A stretch of DNA of 64,000 nucleotides from Hippophae tibetana (Eukaryota; Streptophyta; Magnoliopsida; Rosales; Elaeagnaceae): the NCBI GenBank assembly GCA_037013495.1, contig CM072811.1, positions 44,957,452-45,021,451 on the forward strand, read 5' to 3'. The first letter of the stretch is position 1. Each line of letters begins with the position of its first letter. The position numbers and the translations under genes were made by a program. This document shows, piece after piece, positions 36,328 to 49,619 of the stretch. The notes below the pieces were generated by a model. The model was not told the DNA's origin and searched no databases. It saw only the letters and a list, made by a program, of their open reading frames with translations.

Positions 36328-37631
36328 ACGAGAGGTTTTGTTGTTCGAGGGTTTCGCGTTTTGATCACAATTAATTTTCTCGTGTGTGCTAACTTACTGT
36401 ACTCTCGTGTACAACCAATGATAGGGTTGCTAATTCTTGACTCTCTTTACTCCGAAAAAGGTCTCCCAATAAAATATAAAAAATAAAAATTCGATTATAT
36501 TACAATGATAATTTACTTGTTATTTTTATTAAATATAATTATATAAATACAAATATAATTATTAGTAATATTATAACATATCATTTATTACTTATTATAA
36601 ATTCATGATAATAACTTTTTTTAAAACAAAAATATTTATGGAAACCGATTAAAATAAAGACTTCAAAAATAAAAATAAAAACTCCAAATACATTATTTCA
36701 TAAAAATGAGTATCACTGGTATTTTTCTATCATTGTTTAGAATATATATATATATATATATATATATTAAAGTAATAACTATAAAAAATTATTTTTTATT
36801 AATTAAATAATAAAATATTAATATTTAAAGTACTGATAATTAATTATTAGTTATTATATAATTTATTTAAAATTTTATTTTTTATCAATTAAGTAATAAA
36901 ATATTAATTTTATGCTTAATGTTTTATATAAAAATAAAATTTAATAATAATTAATTTTAATATTTTAATAAATTACTTAAAAATTAATATATAATAATCA
37001 AATCTATGTATTTTGCATGTGTTTTAAAAAAATTAAATAATAAATAACAATGTTCTAATATTTATAAAGTAAATAATATTAGATCAAGCTATTTTGATCG
37101 AGATAATATACATTTTTTATACTACATAATTAAAACTAAAATTAATACAATAGAATTAAAATTACATTAATTCAACAATAGAATTGATAATACAATCATT
37201 ATTACATCCGATTTTTTTACATAGAATCCTTGCTTCAAAAATAATTTTCAAAATCCTATTCTAGTACTTTTTTAATTCAACATTATTTTCACGTATAAGA
37301 TAAAATCAATATAATTATAAACAAAACTCTAGAATTCTTGATTCAAAAACAAAACTTAAGGTGCTACTCTAACTCAACACTTTTTCATGTATAAAATACA
37401 ACATGATATAATTAAAATAAATAAATATTGGAATGTTTGAGAAAGAGATGTTGAAAAGAGATAAATATGCAAAATAGGTGAGATAAAAGTAAGATAAATT
37501 TTAATTTTAATTAGTTATAATATGATACTTTTATTTAAATTTAAATTTGAGATGATAAATAACTAATTTTTTTAAAGAAAATTATAATAAATATACTAAC
37601 GTGAAAAATATGATTCTTAAAATTGTGTTTA
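36328..37631. other. Intergenic, AT-rich
   Basis: Contains the distal BOP1 promoter and then very AT-rich DNA, including an (AT)n run at about 36744-36767. No gene is recognised. Confidence 0.6.
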
Positions 37632-37636
37632 CTTGT

Positions 37637-38077
37637 TGTTATTTATATGTCCAAACTTTAAAGCCCAATATTAAACCCTAAACCAATCCTCTTTGTTTAT
37701 TATATATATATATATGTTTGTTTATGTAAGATGTGTGTGCGCGTTGTAGGATATTTTGATTAAATAATAAGTTTGTTAATTTATCTTACTATACATATTA
37801 TCAGTAAATTATAAGGGATATTTTGTAGGTTGATTTTGGATTTTGATATAATTTGTGAAGCTCTGAAAATTAGTGTTTGTATCTTCATTTGATTATTAGT
37901 GAATTTTCTTCGGTGTGTCGTTGTCAGTGGAGTAGACTTTTCACATTGAAAAGTTGAACCACTTAAATCATTGTGTGCCACTTATTGTTTATTATATTTT
38001 GTTGTTATCCATTATTATTAATTTGTGCAATCAAAATTGGACCCGATCTTCGCTTCCGCAAGTGCTAATTTACAACA
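37637..38077 (+). repeat. 5' LTR of copia-3 (shortened)
   Basis: 441 bases. Aligns with the 3' LTR at both ends but lacks about 220 bases after GTGTGTGCGC (about 37733-37742), where the 3' LTR has extra sequence from about 42450 to 42665. The AT/TTA microsatellite is also much shorter. Confidence 0.92.
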
Positions 38078-38226
38078 AATGGGTATAAGAGCATTGAGTT
38101 ATTCTGCTATTTATTGGAACTGATCAAGTTTGCTCTTTTGGATTTATTTTAAGCTTTTGGTTATCTGATTGGTTTCATATTTTCTGGGTTATGCTTCTGT
38201 TTATTTAATATTGGGTTTTCTGTAAG

Positions 38227-41200
38227 GGCGGCAAAATATGAAATTGAGAAATTCAATAGTAGAAATGATTTCAGTCTTTGATGTATGAAGATACGAGCCG
38301 TATTAGTTAAATAATGGCTCGTTAAGACACTTGAAAAAAATGATAAATTGCCAGAAAAATTGACTGATGAAGAAAAAGATACATTAATAGAAAATGCTCT
38401 CAGTTCAATTCAGTTATCCTTGTCTGATGAGGTATTATGCGAGGTTGGTGATGAGGAATCTCCTGCTAGGTTATGGCTTAAATTGGAGAATTTGTATATG
38501 AACAAGTCTTTGACAAGTCGGTTATATTTGAAGCAGCGTTTGTATACATTCAGAATGTTAGAAGGTACACCTTTGCACGATCATCTTGATGAATTTACTA
38601 AAATTATTCGTGATATGAAAAATGGTGGTGTTAAGATTGATGATGAGGATCAGACCTTAGTTCTATTATGTTCTTTACCTCATTCATTTGAACATTTTGT
38701 TGATACCATGCTATATGGGCGAGACACTATTTCTTTAGAAGATGTCAAAGTAGCTTTGAATTCCAGAGAGTTGAAGAAAAAGGTGTCCACAAGCAACAAT
38801 GATAATCGCAGTGGTTTATTTGTCAGATGTAGAAATAAAAAAAAGGCACAAGCAATAATAAAGGCAAGTCTAGATCCAAATCTAGAAAAAGAAAAGATAA
38901 ATGCAACTATTGTCGTCAAGAAGGGCACTGGAAAGTAAATTGTTCGAAACTCAAAGGTAAAGGAAAATCTGCCACAATGTCTTCTGTTACTAATGATGTT
39001 GCTGGTGTTGCAAATAGTTTTGGTTCCGATGGTGAAAATGTTCTATCAGTATCTATTGGTTCTCCTAGAGATGTTTGGATTCTTGATTCGGGTTGCACTT
39101 ATCATATGTGCCCCAGTAGAGATTTGTTTGCTTCTTATCACTCTATTGATGGGGGTGTTGTCTTGATGGAAAACAATATGTCCTACAAGGTTGTTGGTAT
39201 TGGTACTGTACGAATTAAGATGCATGATGGTATTGTTAGGACTTTGAAAGATGTTTGTCATGTTCCAGATTTGAAAAAGAATTTGATATCTCTGGGTACT
39301 CTTGATTCACAAGGCTACAAGTATGTAGCTGAATGTGGAGTTTTAAAAGTTAGTAAGAGTGCTCTCGTTGTTATTAAAGGGCAATTGTCGTGTGGTTTCT
39401 ATATGCTTTAGGGTAGTACTGTTATTGGCAGTGTATCAGTTTCATCCTCGTTAGATCAAGATTCAAACACTACTCGATTATGGCATATGTGGTTTAGGCA
39501 TATGAGTGAGGCAGAGATGTCTATTTTGAGCAAACATGATTTGCTTTGTGATCAGAAAACTGGGAAGCTTGATTTTTGTGAGCATTGTGTCTATGGAAAG
39601 CATCGTAGGGTTAAGTTCAGTACAACCATCCATAAAATGAAAGGTATTGTTGATTATATTCATTCAAATCTTTACGGTCCTTCTCATGTTGTGTCTAAGG
39701 GTGGTGCCCGGTATATGTTGACTTTTATTGATGACTTTTCTCGTCATGTTTGGGTGTATTTTCTGAAGAACAAGAATGATGCGTTCTCAAAATTTGTGAA
39801 ATTCAAGGCTTGTATAGAAAATCAAGCATTTGAGGACTGATAATGATTTGAAATTTTGTGATAGTCAGTTTAATGAGTTCTGTGAAAGAAATGGCATAGT
39901 GAGACACATCGCATTGTGTGTCATACACCACAGCAAAATGGAGTAGCAGAACGTATGAATATGACTCTCTTAGAAAGAGCTCGTTGTATGTTTTTTCAAG
40001 CTGACTTGGATAAATCTTTTTGGGCTGAAGCTTGTAACCATGCCTACTATTTGGTGAATCGGTCTCCATCAACTGCAATTGAGTTGAAGACTCTGTTTGA
40101 GGTATTCTTTGGTACTCATGCTAATTATTATGATTTAAAAGTTTTTGGTTGTCCTATTTATGCTCATGTTAATGATGGTAAACTTGAGCCCAGAGCATTG
40201 AAATGCATATTTTTTAGGTATCCTTTTGGGGTGAAAGGGTTATAGATTATGATGTGTTGAACCCAAGTCACCTAATATTTTAATTAGTAGAGATGTTAAA
40301 TTTGATGAGTTTTCCATGTTGCAAAAGAAAAAAAAGTCTATTGTTGTAGATAAAAACTACGATGTTAGTGAGCAGGTGGAGCTTGAGAATTGAGCTCCTA
40401 GTCAAGTGCAAGAGGGTACTTTAGATCAGTCATCTGTGGATGAGATAGATGATTCTGCTCATGATGTAGCAGAAGAGCAACATGAGCAACCATATAGTAT
40501 TGTTAAGGGTAAAGGAATAAGAGAGATTTGACGCCCTCAGAGGTACGCAGATGTAGACTTAGTTTCTTTTGCGTTATCTGTGGCAGAGTCTATTGAGGTA
40601 CATAAACCTTCTAGTTATCATGAAGTTGTTACTTGTGATGAGTATTTTCAGTGGTTGGTTGATATGAATGAAGAGATTGAATCACTTCATAATAATCATA
40701 CTTGGGAATTGGTGAAACCGCCTAAAGGCTAGAAGATTGTTGGAAACAAATGGGTCTTTAAGAAAAAGAAAGGTATACCTGAGGTTGAAGCAGCTAGGTT
40801 CAAGGCACGTGTTGTTGCAAAGAGCTATTGTAAGAAGAAAGGTATTGACTTCAATGAAGTATTTTCTCCTGTTGTGAAACATAGCTTTATTTGTGTGTTG
40901 CTTGCTATGGTTGCATTGTTTGACATGAAATTAGAACAACTTGATGTCAAGACAACCTTCTTACACGGTGAGCTTGAGAAACAAATATATATGCATCAAC
41001 CAGAGGGGTTTGTTGTTCCAGGTAAGGAAGATCATGTTTGTTTATTGAAAAAGTATTTATATGGGTTGAAGCAATCTCCTAGGCAATGGTATAAGCGGTT
41101 TGATTCCTTTATGATTGATCATGGTTACTCTAGGAGTGATTATGATAGTTGTGTTTATCATAAAAGATTTCATGATGGTTCATCCATTTATTTATTGCTT

Positions 41201-42174
41201 TATGTTGATGACATGCTTATTGCTTCTAAGAATAAGTCTGAGATTTAGAAATTAAAGTCTCAACTTAATGGTGAGTTTGAGATGAAAGATTTAGGTGCAA
41301 CGAAGAAAATTTTGGGAATGGAAATTTACAGGGATAGACAAACGGGAAAGCTTTATTTGACTCAGAAAAGTTATATTGAAAAAGTTCTTGAACGCTTTGG
41401 TATGAAAGATTCTAAACCTGTGAGTACACCGTTAGCTACGCATTTCATACTTTCTTTGGATTTGTCACCATAATCAGAAGAAGAAGAGTGGTATATGTCT
41501 CAAGTTCTATATGCTAGTGTCGTTGGCAGTTTGATGTACGCTATGGTTTGTACTCGTCCAGACATTTCACATGCAGTTAGTGTTGTTAGTAGATATATGG
41601 ATAATCCTGGTAAAGGTCATTGGCAAGAAGTGAAATGGATACTTCGGTATTTGAGAGGTACATCTAATTTTGGTTTGGTATATGATGAGAGTTCTAATAC
41701 TGGTTGCAATGTTATTGGTTATGTGGACTCTGATTATACTGATGATCTGGATAGAAGAAGATCTCTGACAGATTATGTCTTCACTCTTTCTCATTGTGCC
41801 ATTAGTTGGAAGGCTACGTTACAGTCTATAGTTACTTTGTCTACGATAGAGGCAGAATATATGGCAGCAGCAGAAGCAGTGAAAGAAGCCTGTGACTTAG
41901 AGGTTTGGTTTGTGATTTGGGTTTACACTAGGATACTTCTGTTGTTTTTTGTGATAGTCAGAGTGTTATACACTTGACCAAGAATACTATGTATCATGAA
42001 AGAACCAAACACATTGATGTCAGATATTATTTCATTCGTGACATTGTCTATTAGGGTTCTATTGTTGTCAATAAGATAGTCACTACAGAGAATCCAACTG
42101 ATATGTTAACCAAACCAGTTCCATTTAACAAGTTCAAGCATTGTTTGGACTTGATTGGTCTTTGTAGAAGATAA
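38227..42174 (+). pseudogene. copia-3 gag-pol polyprotein, multiply broken
   Basis: Gag starts near KYEIEKFNSRNDFSL (38236 on) and is open at 38348-38938. After a frame change come the zinc knuckle CNYCRQEGHWKVNC at 38902-38943 and the protease motif WILDSGCTYHMC (about 39077). Integrase follows with the HHCC region (39481-39600), DYIHSNLYGPS, RTDND at about 39836 in a different frame, and HTPQQNGVAERM (39918 on). RT runs at about 40740-41480 with LDVKTTFLHGELE and LLLYVDDMLI (about 41200-41225). RNase H has YVDSDYTDD, STIEAEYMAA and, after another shift, FCDSQSVIHL and [10 protein letters not shown], ending at a stop near 42174. At least four frame changes and several stops make it non-functional. 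It is more decayed than copia-2 or copia-4. Confidence 0.9.
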
Positions 42175-42258
42175 TCACCCTTTGGGGCTTTAAACGACGG
42201 TTATTTGGTAATCCGAGGAATTTCATTTGAAGAATTATTTTGAGCCAATGTGGAGATT

Positions 42259-42992
<734 letters not shown>

Positions 42993-42997
42993 CTTGT

Positions 42998-45487
42998 TTA
43001 GTTTTTTTAATTTAAATTCCAGAATATAAAGAACTTATTCTTAAAAAAACTAATGTTCTCATTTTATCTCTTTAAAACGATAAATATGTTTTAAAGTTGT
43101 AATTATATTAAGTTAATGGAATTACTTGTAAATATGTAAAATAATTTCAATAAAATCAACTAAAAAAATGACACATAGGTAAATATATATAGTAATAAAA
43201 TAATAATATATAGAGTAACTAACAAATGTACTATCTAAGTATGAATAAAGTTACAAAATCTTTGTTATACTTTTGTATTATAAATATACTATCAAAATAT
43301 TATAAATTATACTATGACAATATTATTGTAATATTTAATAGTAATTCAATGTTATATTTATTGTTTGATAAATTAGAAGATATATTTAAAAATTTCTTAA
43401 TATTTTGATAATACATTTATTAATTTAACCTAAGATATATACCCCTTGTATTTTTACCTTAATTCATCTTATTTATCTAAAGTTTTAGATCTTACATCCG
43501 ATCCTTTAAATTTAACTATTTTATTTATGGAACTAGCTTACATTACTACAAAGTTTAAAGAATTTCATTTTAATTCTACAAGTCTAAATTTTACCAATCG
43601 ATTCAAGAAAATAATCATAGTTTTGATATTATGTTATAATTTGTTGGGAACTATCTCTGTCAAGAACTTTAAAAGAAAAATAAATAATACTTTTATATAT
43701 TTATGGATACTTAAAATAAAATAAAAAATTACTTTTTAGTTTAGGCCATCAGTAATTAAGGAAAATATTTTCGGCATGTATCAATTTTTTCATTATCAAA
43801 TAAAATTTGTGACTTTTTTTAAAAATAAATTTTATCCATTTAAATGTCAATAATAAAGCATATTATTTCTTATTTGAATAGTAGCTAATATTAACCATAC
43901 AAATATGACGCCCGTATCAATTCCAATACAAATTTTTAGTTATTAGGTGCATGTGGTTTTCAGCTCAATTAGTATCATGCTAATACATTCTCCTTTTCGA
44001 GTAGTAATTAAAACCATGAATTTTTTTTTATTGATACAAAAGAAATTATTTGTGATTTAAATAGTTATTTGACAATAAGACTTACTATTTTATGTTTAAA
44101 GTCATCGGTTTACATTTTTTTATAAATTTATTAGAAATAGTCCCAAGTTACACACCAAAATACCCAAACAAGTATACTAATGTAAGCTTTTTCTCAAAAT
44201 AAAAAATCTAATAAAACTTATTTCAAAAAAGTGTAAGAGCCATGGATGGAGTCACGAGGCCTCTTATTCATATGAAGTCCACTTTCATCTAAATAAAGAA
44301 CACCTTGATGCAGACTAAATTAATTTCTCTAAAATACTCAAATTAACGTGAATCTAAAACTTTAACAAAAAAATGTTAATAGCATTCTTTCAATACATGA
44401 AAGATAAGTGGTATTAAGGTGGTCGTTATCTAGACAATTTGATCTGATAGATAGAGATTAGAGATGGGAAAAATATATCGGAGCAAAAAAATAATCAAAC
44501 ATTATTTATTTTATTATATATAGTTCTGTGTAAAAGTTGGATTAGTTTGTAACACCATTCGAGTAACTACTTTTTTAATTACAAATTATTTCATTTTTAT
44601 TTGAAAACATGTTAAAATAAAAAATAAAATCATACGGATCAACGGTCGGGTTTTTTATTGTAGATATTACCCGATCCAACCTGAACACATTTGATCTAAA
44701 ACAATTCAATTCAAACTAAACCACGTGATAGACTCATTCGGATCAGGTCCGATTCGAACCAACCTGTTGACATCTTTATCAATATTTGCAACAATTAAGA
44801 CAACTAGTTATGACTAACATTTAACCTACGTAGGCGTGTAGAATACCTAGAGTTAGAATTCAAGTCCCAGTGCGTGAATTTGATTTGTAGTTATTTAAAA
44901 AAATAAAAAAAAATTGCAGCAATTAATCTGAGTTGTGAGTGCGCCTTTGTAAGCAATTCAATTTATTGCTTGATTCCATTAATAAAATATCCTAAATTAT
45001 CAACTCTTCATGGCCTTACTAAAAAACAAGCATGATGTATACAAAGATTCAACTCTTCAATAGTTTCCAATTATTAAAAAAACAAAAAAATGTTCAATAG
45101 TTTAATCAATTGGAACGGATCTCTCATGTTATACAAAATAGCTGTATGGCTAACAAGCAATTTTCTTTCTCCACAGTTAATGTTCCTGTCATACTATGTT
45201 GAGCACAACAGGGTTTTCGAAACAAACAGAAACGAAGTTGCTAATGGAATTGTTGAAAAAGTAATCTTAAACATAGCTATTGTTACAACTTACAATAGAG
45301 ATGAGCAGGGTTAAAATACCGGAAAAGAACAAACGATTTAAAACACACGTCAAAATTGTCAAGTCACTTGCACAAAAACTCCAAGCATTTTGAGCTGCCC
45401 TCTAACCATGTCCAGGAAATGAAGATTGGCTAACCAATAGGCATTGGTGGTACGAAATAAAACCTCAACTGCATCAGCCATGTGGCA
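42998..45487. other. Intergenic, AT-rich
   Basis: No gene is recognised. Short frames at 43226-43724 and 45090-45314 have no family resemblance. A stretch near 44846-44860 resembles a tRNA-type B box (AATTCAAGTCCC) followed 40 bases later by an A-rich run, which could be a SINE fragment. The last 100-200 bases before 45488 should be the HISN1 3' untranslated region. Confidence 0.5.
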
Positions 45488-48400
45488 TTAAAGACCAAGT
45501 TTTGAGAGAAGCTCATGCCATCTTGGAGTTTCTTCATCAAAGATGTAGGTCAAAGGAGAAACTAAAACCCCACTTCCTCCAATCTGCAGCAAACATTGAT
45601 GCCAAATAAACTATGTTTTATAAACCAAATTATGTAACTGAACAGAGTCTACAAGCCCAAAATGGGCCAAGGGTAAAGCTAGGAATAGAACCTTTCCAGT
45701 GGTTCAAATTAAAAATATTGCTTGGCCCACAAAAGGACGTTAAAGTCTCATCCACCATAGTTTCAGCATGTTTCCCAAAACTCTATAATGCACATCTATC
45801 TATCCGCTTGCATACATGCCAAGTTTCCAACTAAAACTAAATAAATAAATAAAAGTCTTAAACCTCGCATTGGTTAGACAACTTCTCTACTAGTTTAGTA
45901 CAATGTCTACAATGTGATAAAAAAGGGTAACAATACACTATAGAGAGTAGCTCAATTAAGCATTGATGACTTTGGTTTTATGAATGCAAATATATAGATA
46001 AATAAAGCTGATATTACTCTCCTATTATTTCAGAAATGGGAAGAGCATAAAGTTTACGTAATATATTATGCTTATATTACTCACTGCTCTCAGTTGTTTT
46101 AAGGATTTGTAGAGTGCCATTTTGGGCACACATATGACAATAGCATAGTAATCAGGCACTATCTTTCCATCGCGTTTGCAGAAAACTGGACTAACAGTGG
46201 GTCCCTGACAGTAACAATAAACAAAAATTTAGAGAGGTTGCAAGATCCAAAGATCATCTGATAGTCAATAAAGGACAATTTGTTGGTTGATTTGTTCTCT
46301 GCATACATTGAACATGAGTCCAAAGGCAGAAAAGGAAGGGGAAAAGAGTCACCTGCAACCCAGATAATGAAGGCTGACTCAAGACTCGCTCAGCCACTTC
46401 CTCTGCACTACATCCTCTCATGTTTGCAACTACCTACCAGGGAAGTGTGAAACAAAAGAATAATCTGAAGACCAAAAACAACCATAACACCAGAGGTATG
46501 ATATACTAACCGTGAATTGACCCATTGCTCTGAGATGAGCCTCAAATCTTTCAAGCATCTCATGTGTTGTATCCATTACACCTTTGCGGTGGATCAGCGA
46601 CCTACGGCTTGCAACTAGAACTGCCTAAAGCACATTTGGATTCCAAGGTAAGACATAATGTAGGAAAACAATGAAATAATACCAGCTACTACAGGCATCT
46701 TAAAACTCCAAAATCAGATGCTGGTCAAGGTCCACGATAAACCCTGAAATCTTACCTGACTTTCTAGCACAACTCCACCTTCAATTTCTTTCAATTTGTT
46801 TTCCCTTAATGTTGTCCCACTACTCACAAGGTCCAAAATAACATCAGCTATACCCATCTGCAAGTAGTCACATTTTACAACAATATGTCAAAAATGAACA
46901 GACAAGCAATAGAAGATTTAAATGCAATTAAACAGAATTTCAACTTCTATTTTTCATGATGTTCTAAAATTCCTACCTTGAGGTCAAAACCGCAAATTTC
47001 TAATGCTATGACCTGCAGGTATACGAGGTTAAAACCAAATGATACCGCACCAAGACGATCCAGACTTCCAAGATCTCGACCCATAAGTGTCTATCATGTT
47101 TGCCTAAAAAGTTGGTTTTAGCTTGAATTGCTAATATCCCCCCATCAAACAAACGTTCCTTTGCTTTTTCCATATTCTTGATATTGAATTTTATTTTATT
47201 GTCATTATTATTATTATTGTTATCACTATAGTGTTTTTCTAAGTAGAATGAAACATTTGGAACAGAAAAACAATATACTAATGAAAGTCAATATTTCAAT
47301 ATACTAACACAATAAACTTGGTCTTAATGCGTAATTGTGTTTAAACTCAATTTCACCAATGCTAAATGAATTTTTTCCACTTCCGCTGAAGACTAGTTTC
47401 TTATAATGGCTAAACTATGAAATTTAAACTCTGATTAAATGGTAATTTGTTAGTAAGAAATAAATGAACCGGAATTGAATCCCTTGGCCCAACCTAACCA
47501 AAAACAAAAGTCTAAAAAGACGAAAGCAGTGCCAATCTCCCTTTATGATGGTAGTAATTACGAAGGCTCGAAATAATAGGTTTATGCCAAATTGCTACGC
47601 AACTGGAAGAAAACAGATTCATCACAAGCAGCATAATAATTTGTCCTTCAGTTCTTATGAATTATATCCACTACAGTTTTCTTCAAAAGAAGTAAATCTT
47701 ACCGCAGGAGCAGCCTCGAGTGCTCCATCAGCAGTTGAAAAGGTCACATACTTCAATCCATTTTCTCTCATAAACTTAGGACCAAGCTGCACAGAGACAT
47801 AAAGTAAGAACATACATAAAGAAAAAGAGAGAAAAAATAAAAATTCCAAGAACATAATTAAGAAACACTGGCATACATAAGTGAAGCCTGTAGCAACACG
47901 CAAAGGTTTATCTTCCGTCCATTGGGGCATTTGTGCTAATTCCCTCAGAGAATTTACATTTTCGAAAATTCCATATTTTGGAATCTGAATGAACAAGAAG
48001 ATTTCCACAATATCAAGAGCAACAATAGTGAGAATAATCAAGAAATTGGAAAATACTCATACTTAAAAACCAGTACTCACAGCAAGGGACAAACGGCACT
48101 CTCCAAATTTGAGAGCATCATGAACAAGGATAAGATCTTCATTCCCCTAAAAGAACAATTAAAGCTAGTAATCTCCATGCAAAGCATAAAAGGCTAATGA
48201 TTTAGCTAGAAATACAGTTGATTAGCATAATAACCAATAAGATCCTACCTGCCCATATTCACTAACAATATCTAATCCCACAATTCCAAGGTCCAAATCT
48301 CCAGACAACAATTTCCGTACAATATCTTTAGGCCGTTGAAACCACACTTCAGCATTTGACAGCTACAACAAAATCAACCATTTTTTAAAATTCTATTACT

Positions 48401-48590
48401 TACAATTCTCAATCCATAGCCATCATCAAACCATCCAATTGGTAAAGAAAATTGAAACCTGAGGAATGTCTGCCACATACTGTCTAGGATTGACTTGCTT
48501 CACCGACAACTGACAGTCCTGTTTTTCAATTAATAGTCAAAAGAGGAGGGGGGGAAATTACTATGACCTTAAAGGGAGAATTTAAATAGA

Positions 48591-48646
<56 letters not shown>

Positions 48647-49619
48647 CATCATTATTATTATTATTATAAATTATTTAAATAATTTGAAAAAACAACAAAA
48701 ATAAAAAACTTTAGAGCATATTTGTTATACAACACTAAAGACTATGAATGTATAATTTTTTATACATTCATACATTTGACAGTGAAATAAGACCATATCA
48801 TATAGTATAAAATAGTATAAAAATAATACACTTATGTAAAAATTTAATACAATGTAAGTCTAAATCGTACCAAACACATAAATTAATCTATCTGATTTCT
48901 TAATTATAAAATTATGTCTTGATTTTTTCTTTTATTTCAAATTAAAAATATATTTTTTAAATTAGTAAAAATATAAAAATAAGTTAAATATTTATTTAAA
49001 TAAATTTTATAATAAAAAATTATTTTATTAAAATATTTATAAACAATTTTATCCCATTATATTATCCAACTTGTTACCAAATATTATATATTCCAATACA
49101 TTTATACTTAACCTAACTAATATTATGCATCGTGACTTTAAAACTTATAATCACAAAAATGATGTCATTGTATTTCATTCATGTATTTTAATTATTATAG
49201 AAATCATGGCACATCACAACATCCGGTTAGACTTTTAAATTAAAATCCAATATTAAATGATATTCAATTAAATCTGTTTAATATTATTTCATTAATATTT
49301 TTGTTCTTATAAGTTTTATAGGTATTTTTTGTAATTTCCCAAATAATTTTACCTTAAGAAGGTCGAGTGTGTCTTCCGCTAATCGACCTTTGCTGGCCAG
49401 ACCCAAACGAATTTCGGCTCTCTCAGAGACACTCCCATTGACTTTCCCATCAACTATCGCAAGTTGAGATTGTGACATGCAGCGAAAGGAAAACGACGTC
49501 GTTGACAGCGTCGACGTGGATAGTTTAACGGAGATGTAAAAGGGCGGAAACGAGGAAAAAATGGAGAGAGAGGGGGACGGAAAGGAAAGGCATTTGGGTA
49601 AGGTCGGAAGGACGGACAT
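45488..49619 (-). CDS. HISN1: ATP phosphoribosyltransferase, chloroplast (histidine biosynthesis step 1)
   Basis: Twelve exons, all phase-0 junctions with GT-AG borders: 49619-49353, 48518-48459, 48362-48249, 48146-48081, 47984-47877, 47786-47703, 47012-46977 (cassette), 46857-46756, 46624-46511, 46433-46353, 46204-46085, 45583-45488. 415 residues with the cassette, 403 without; the Arabidopsis enzyme is about 411. It condenses ATP with PRPP to phosphoribosyl-ATP, the committed and histidine-inhibited step, in plastids. The first ~47 residues are Ser/Thr/Pro-rich with few acidic residues, as in a chloroplast transit peptide. Family blocks follow: [51 protein letters not shown], the PRPP-site loop [12 protein letters not shown] (exon 6), and a C-terminal regulatory domain ending [14 protein letters not shown]. 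No frame breaks. Confidence 0.95.
46977..47012 (-). other. Probable 36-nt cassette exon of HISN1
   Basis: Flanked by CTGCAG before and GTAGG after on the minus strand. It encodes 12 residues ([12 protein letters not shown]) between AAPA and MGIADVIL, where the family sequence I know runs directly from AAPA to MGIAD. Length 36 and phase-0 borders mean that including or skipping it keeps the frame. Whether it is constitutive, alternative or unused cannot be decided from sequence. Confidence 0.55.
48519..49352 (-). other. Intron 1 of HISN1 with a trinucleotide microsatellite
   Basis: 834-base AT-rich intron. An (ATT)n/(ATCATT)n microsatellite occupies about 48590-48666. Nothing else is recognised. 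Confidence 0.8.

Noticed and set aside
36102..36374. 90-codon plus frame over the BOP1 start
   Set aside because: Antisense to BOP1 exon 1 and its leader; leucine/isoleucine-rich because it complements Lys/Glu codons.
43226..43724. Plus frames of 60 and 92 codons in AT-rich DNA
   Set aside because: Composition-driven frames rich in Ile, Leu, Tyr and Asn, with no domain and no splice context.
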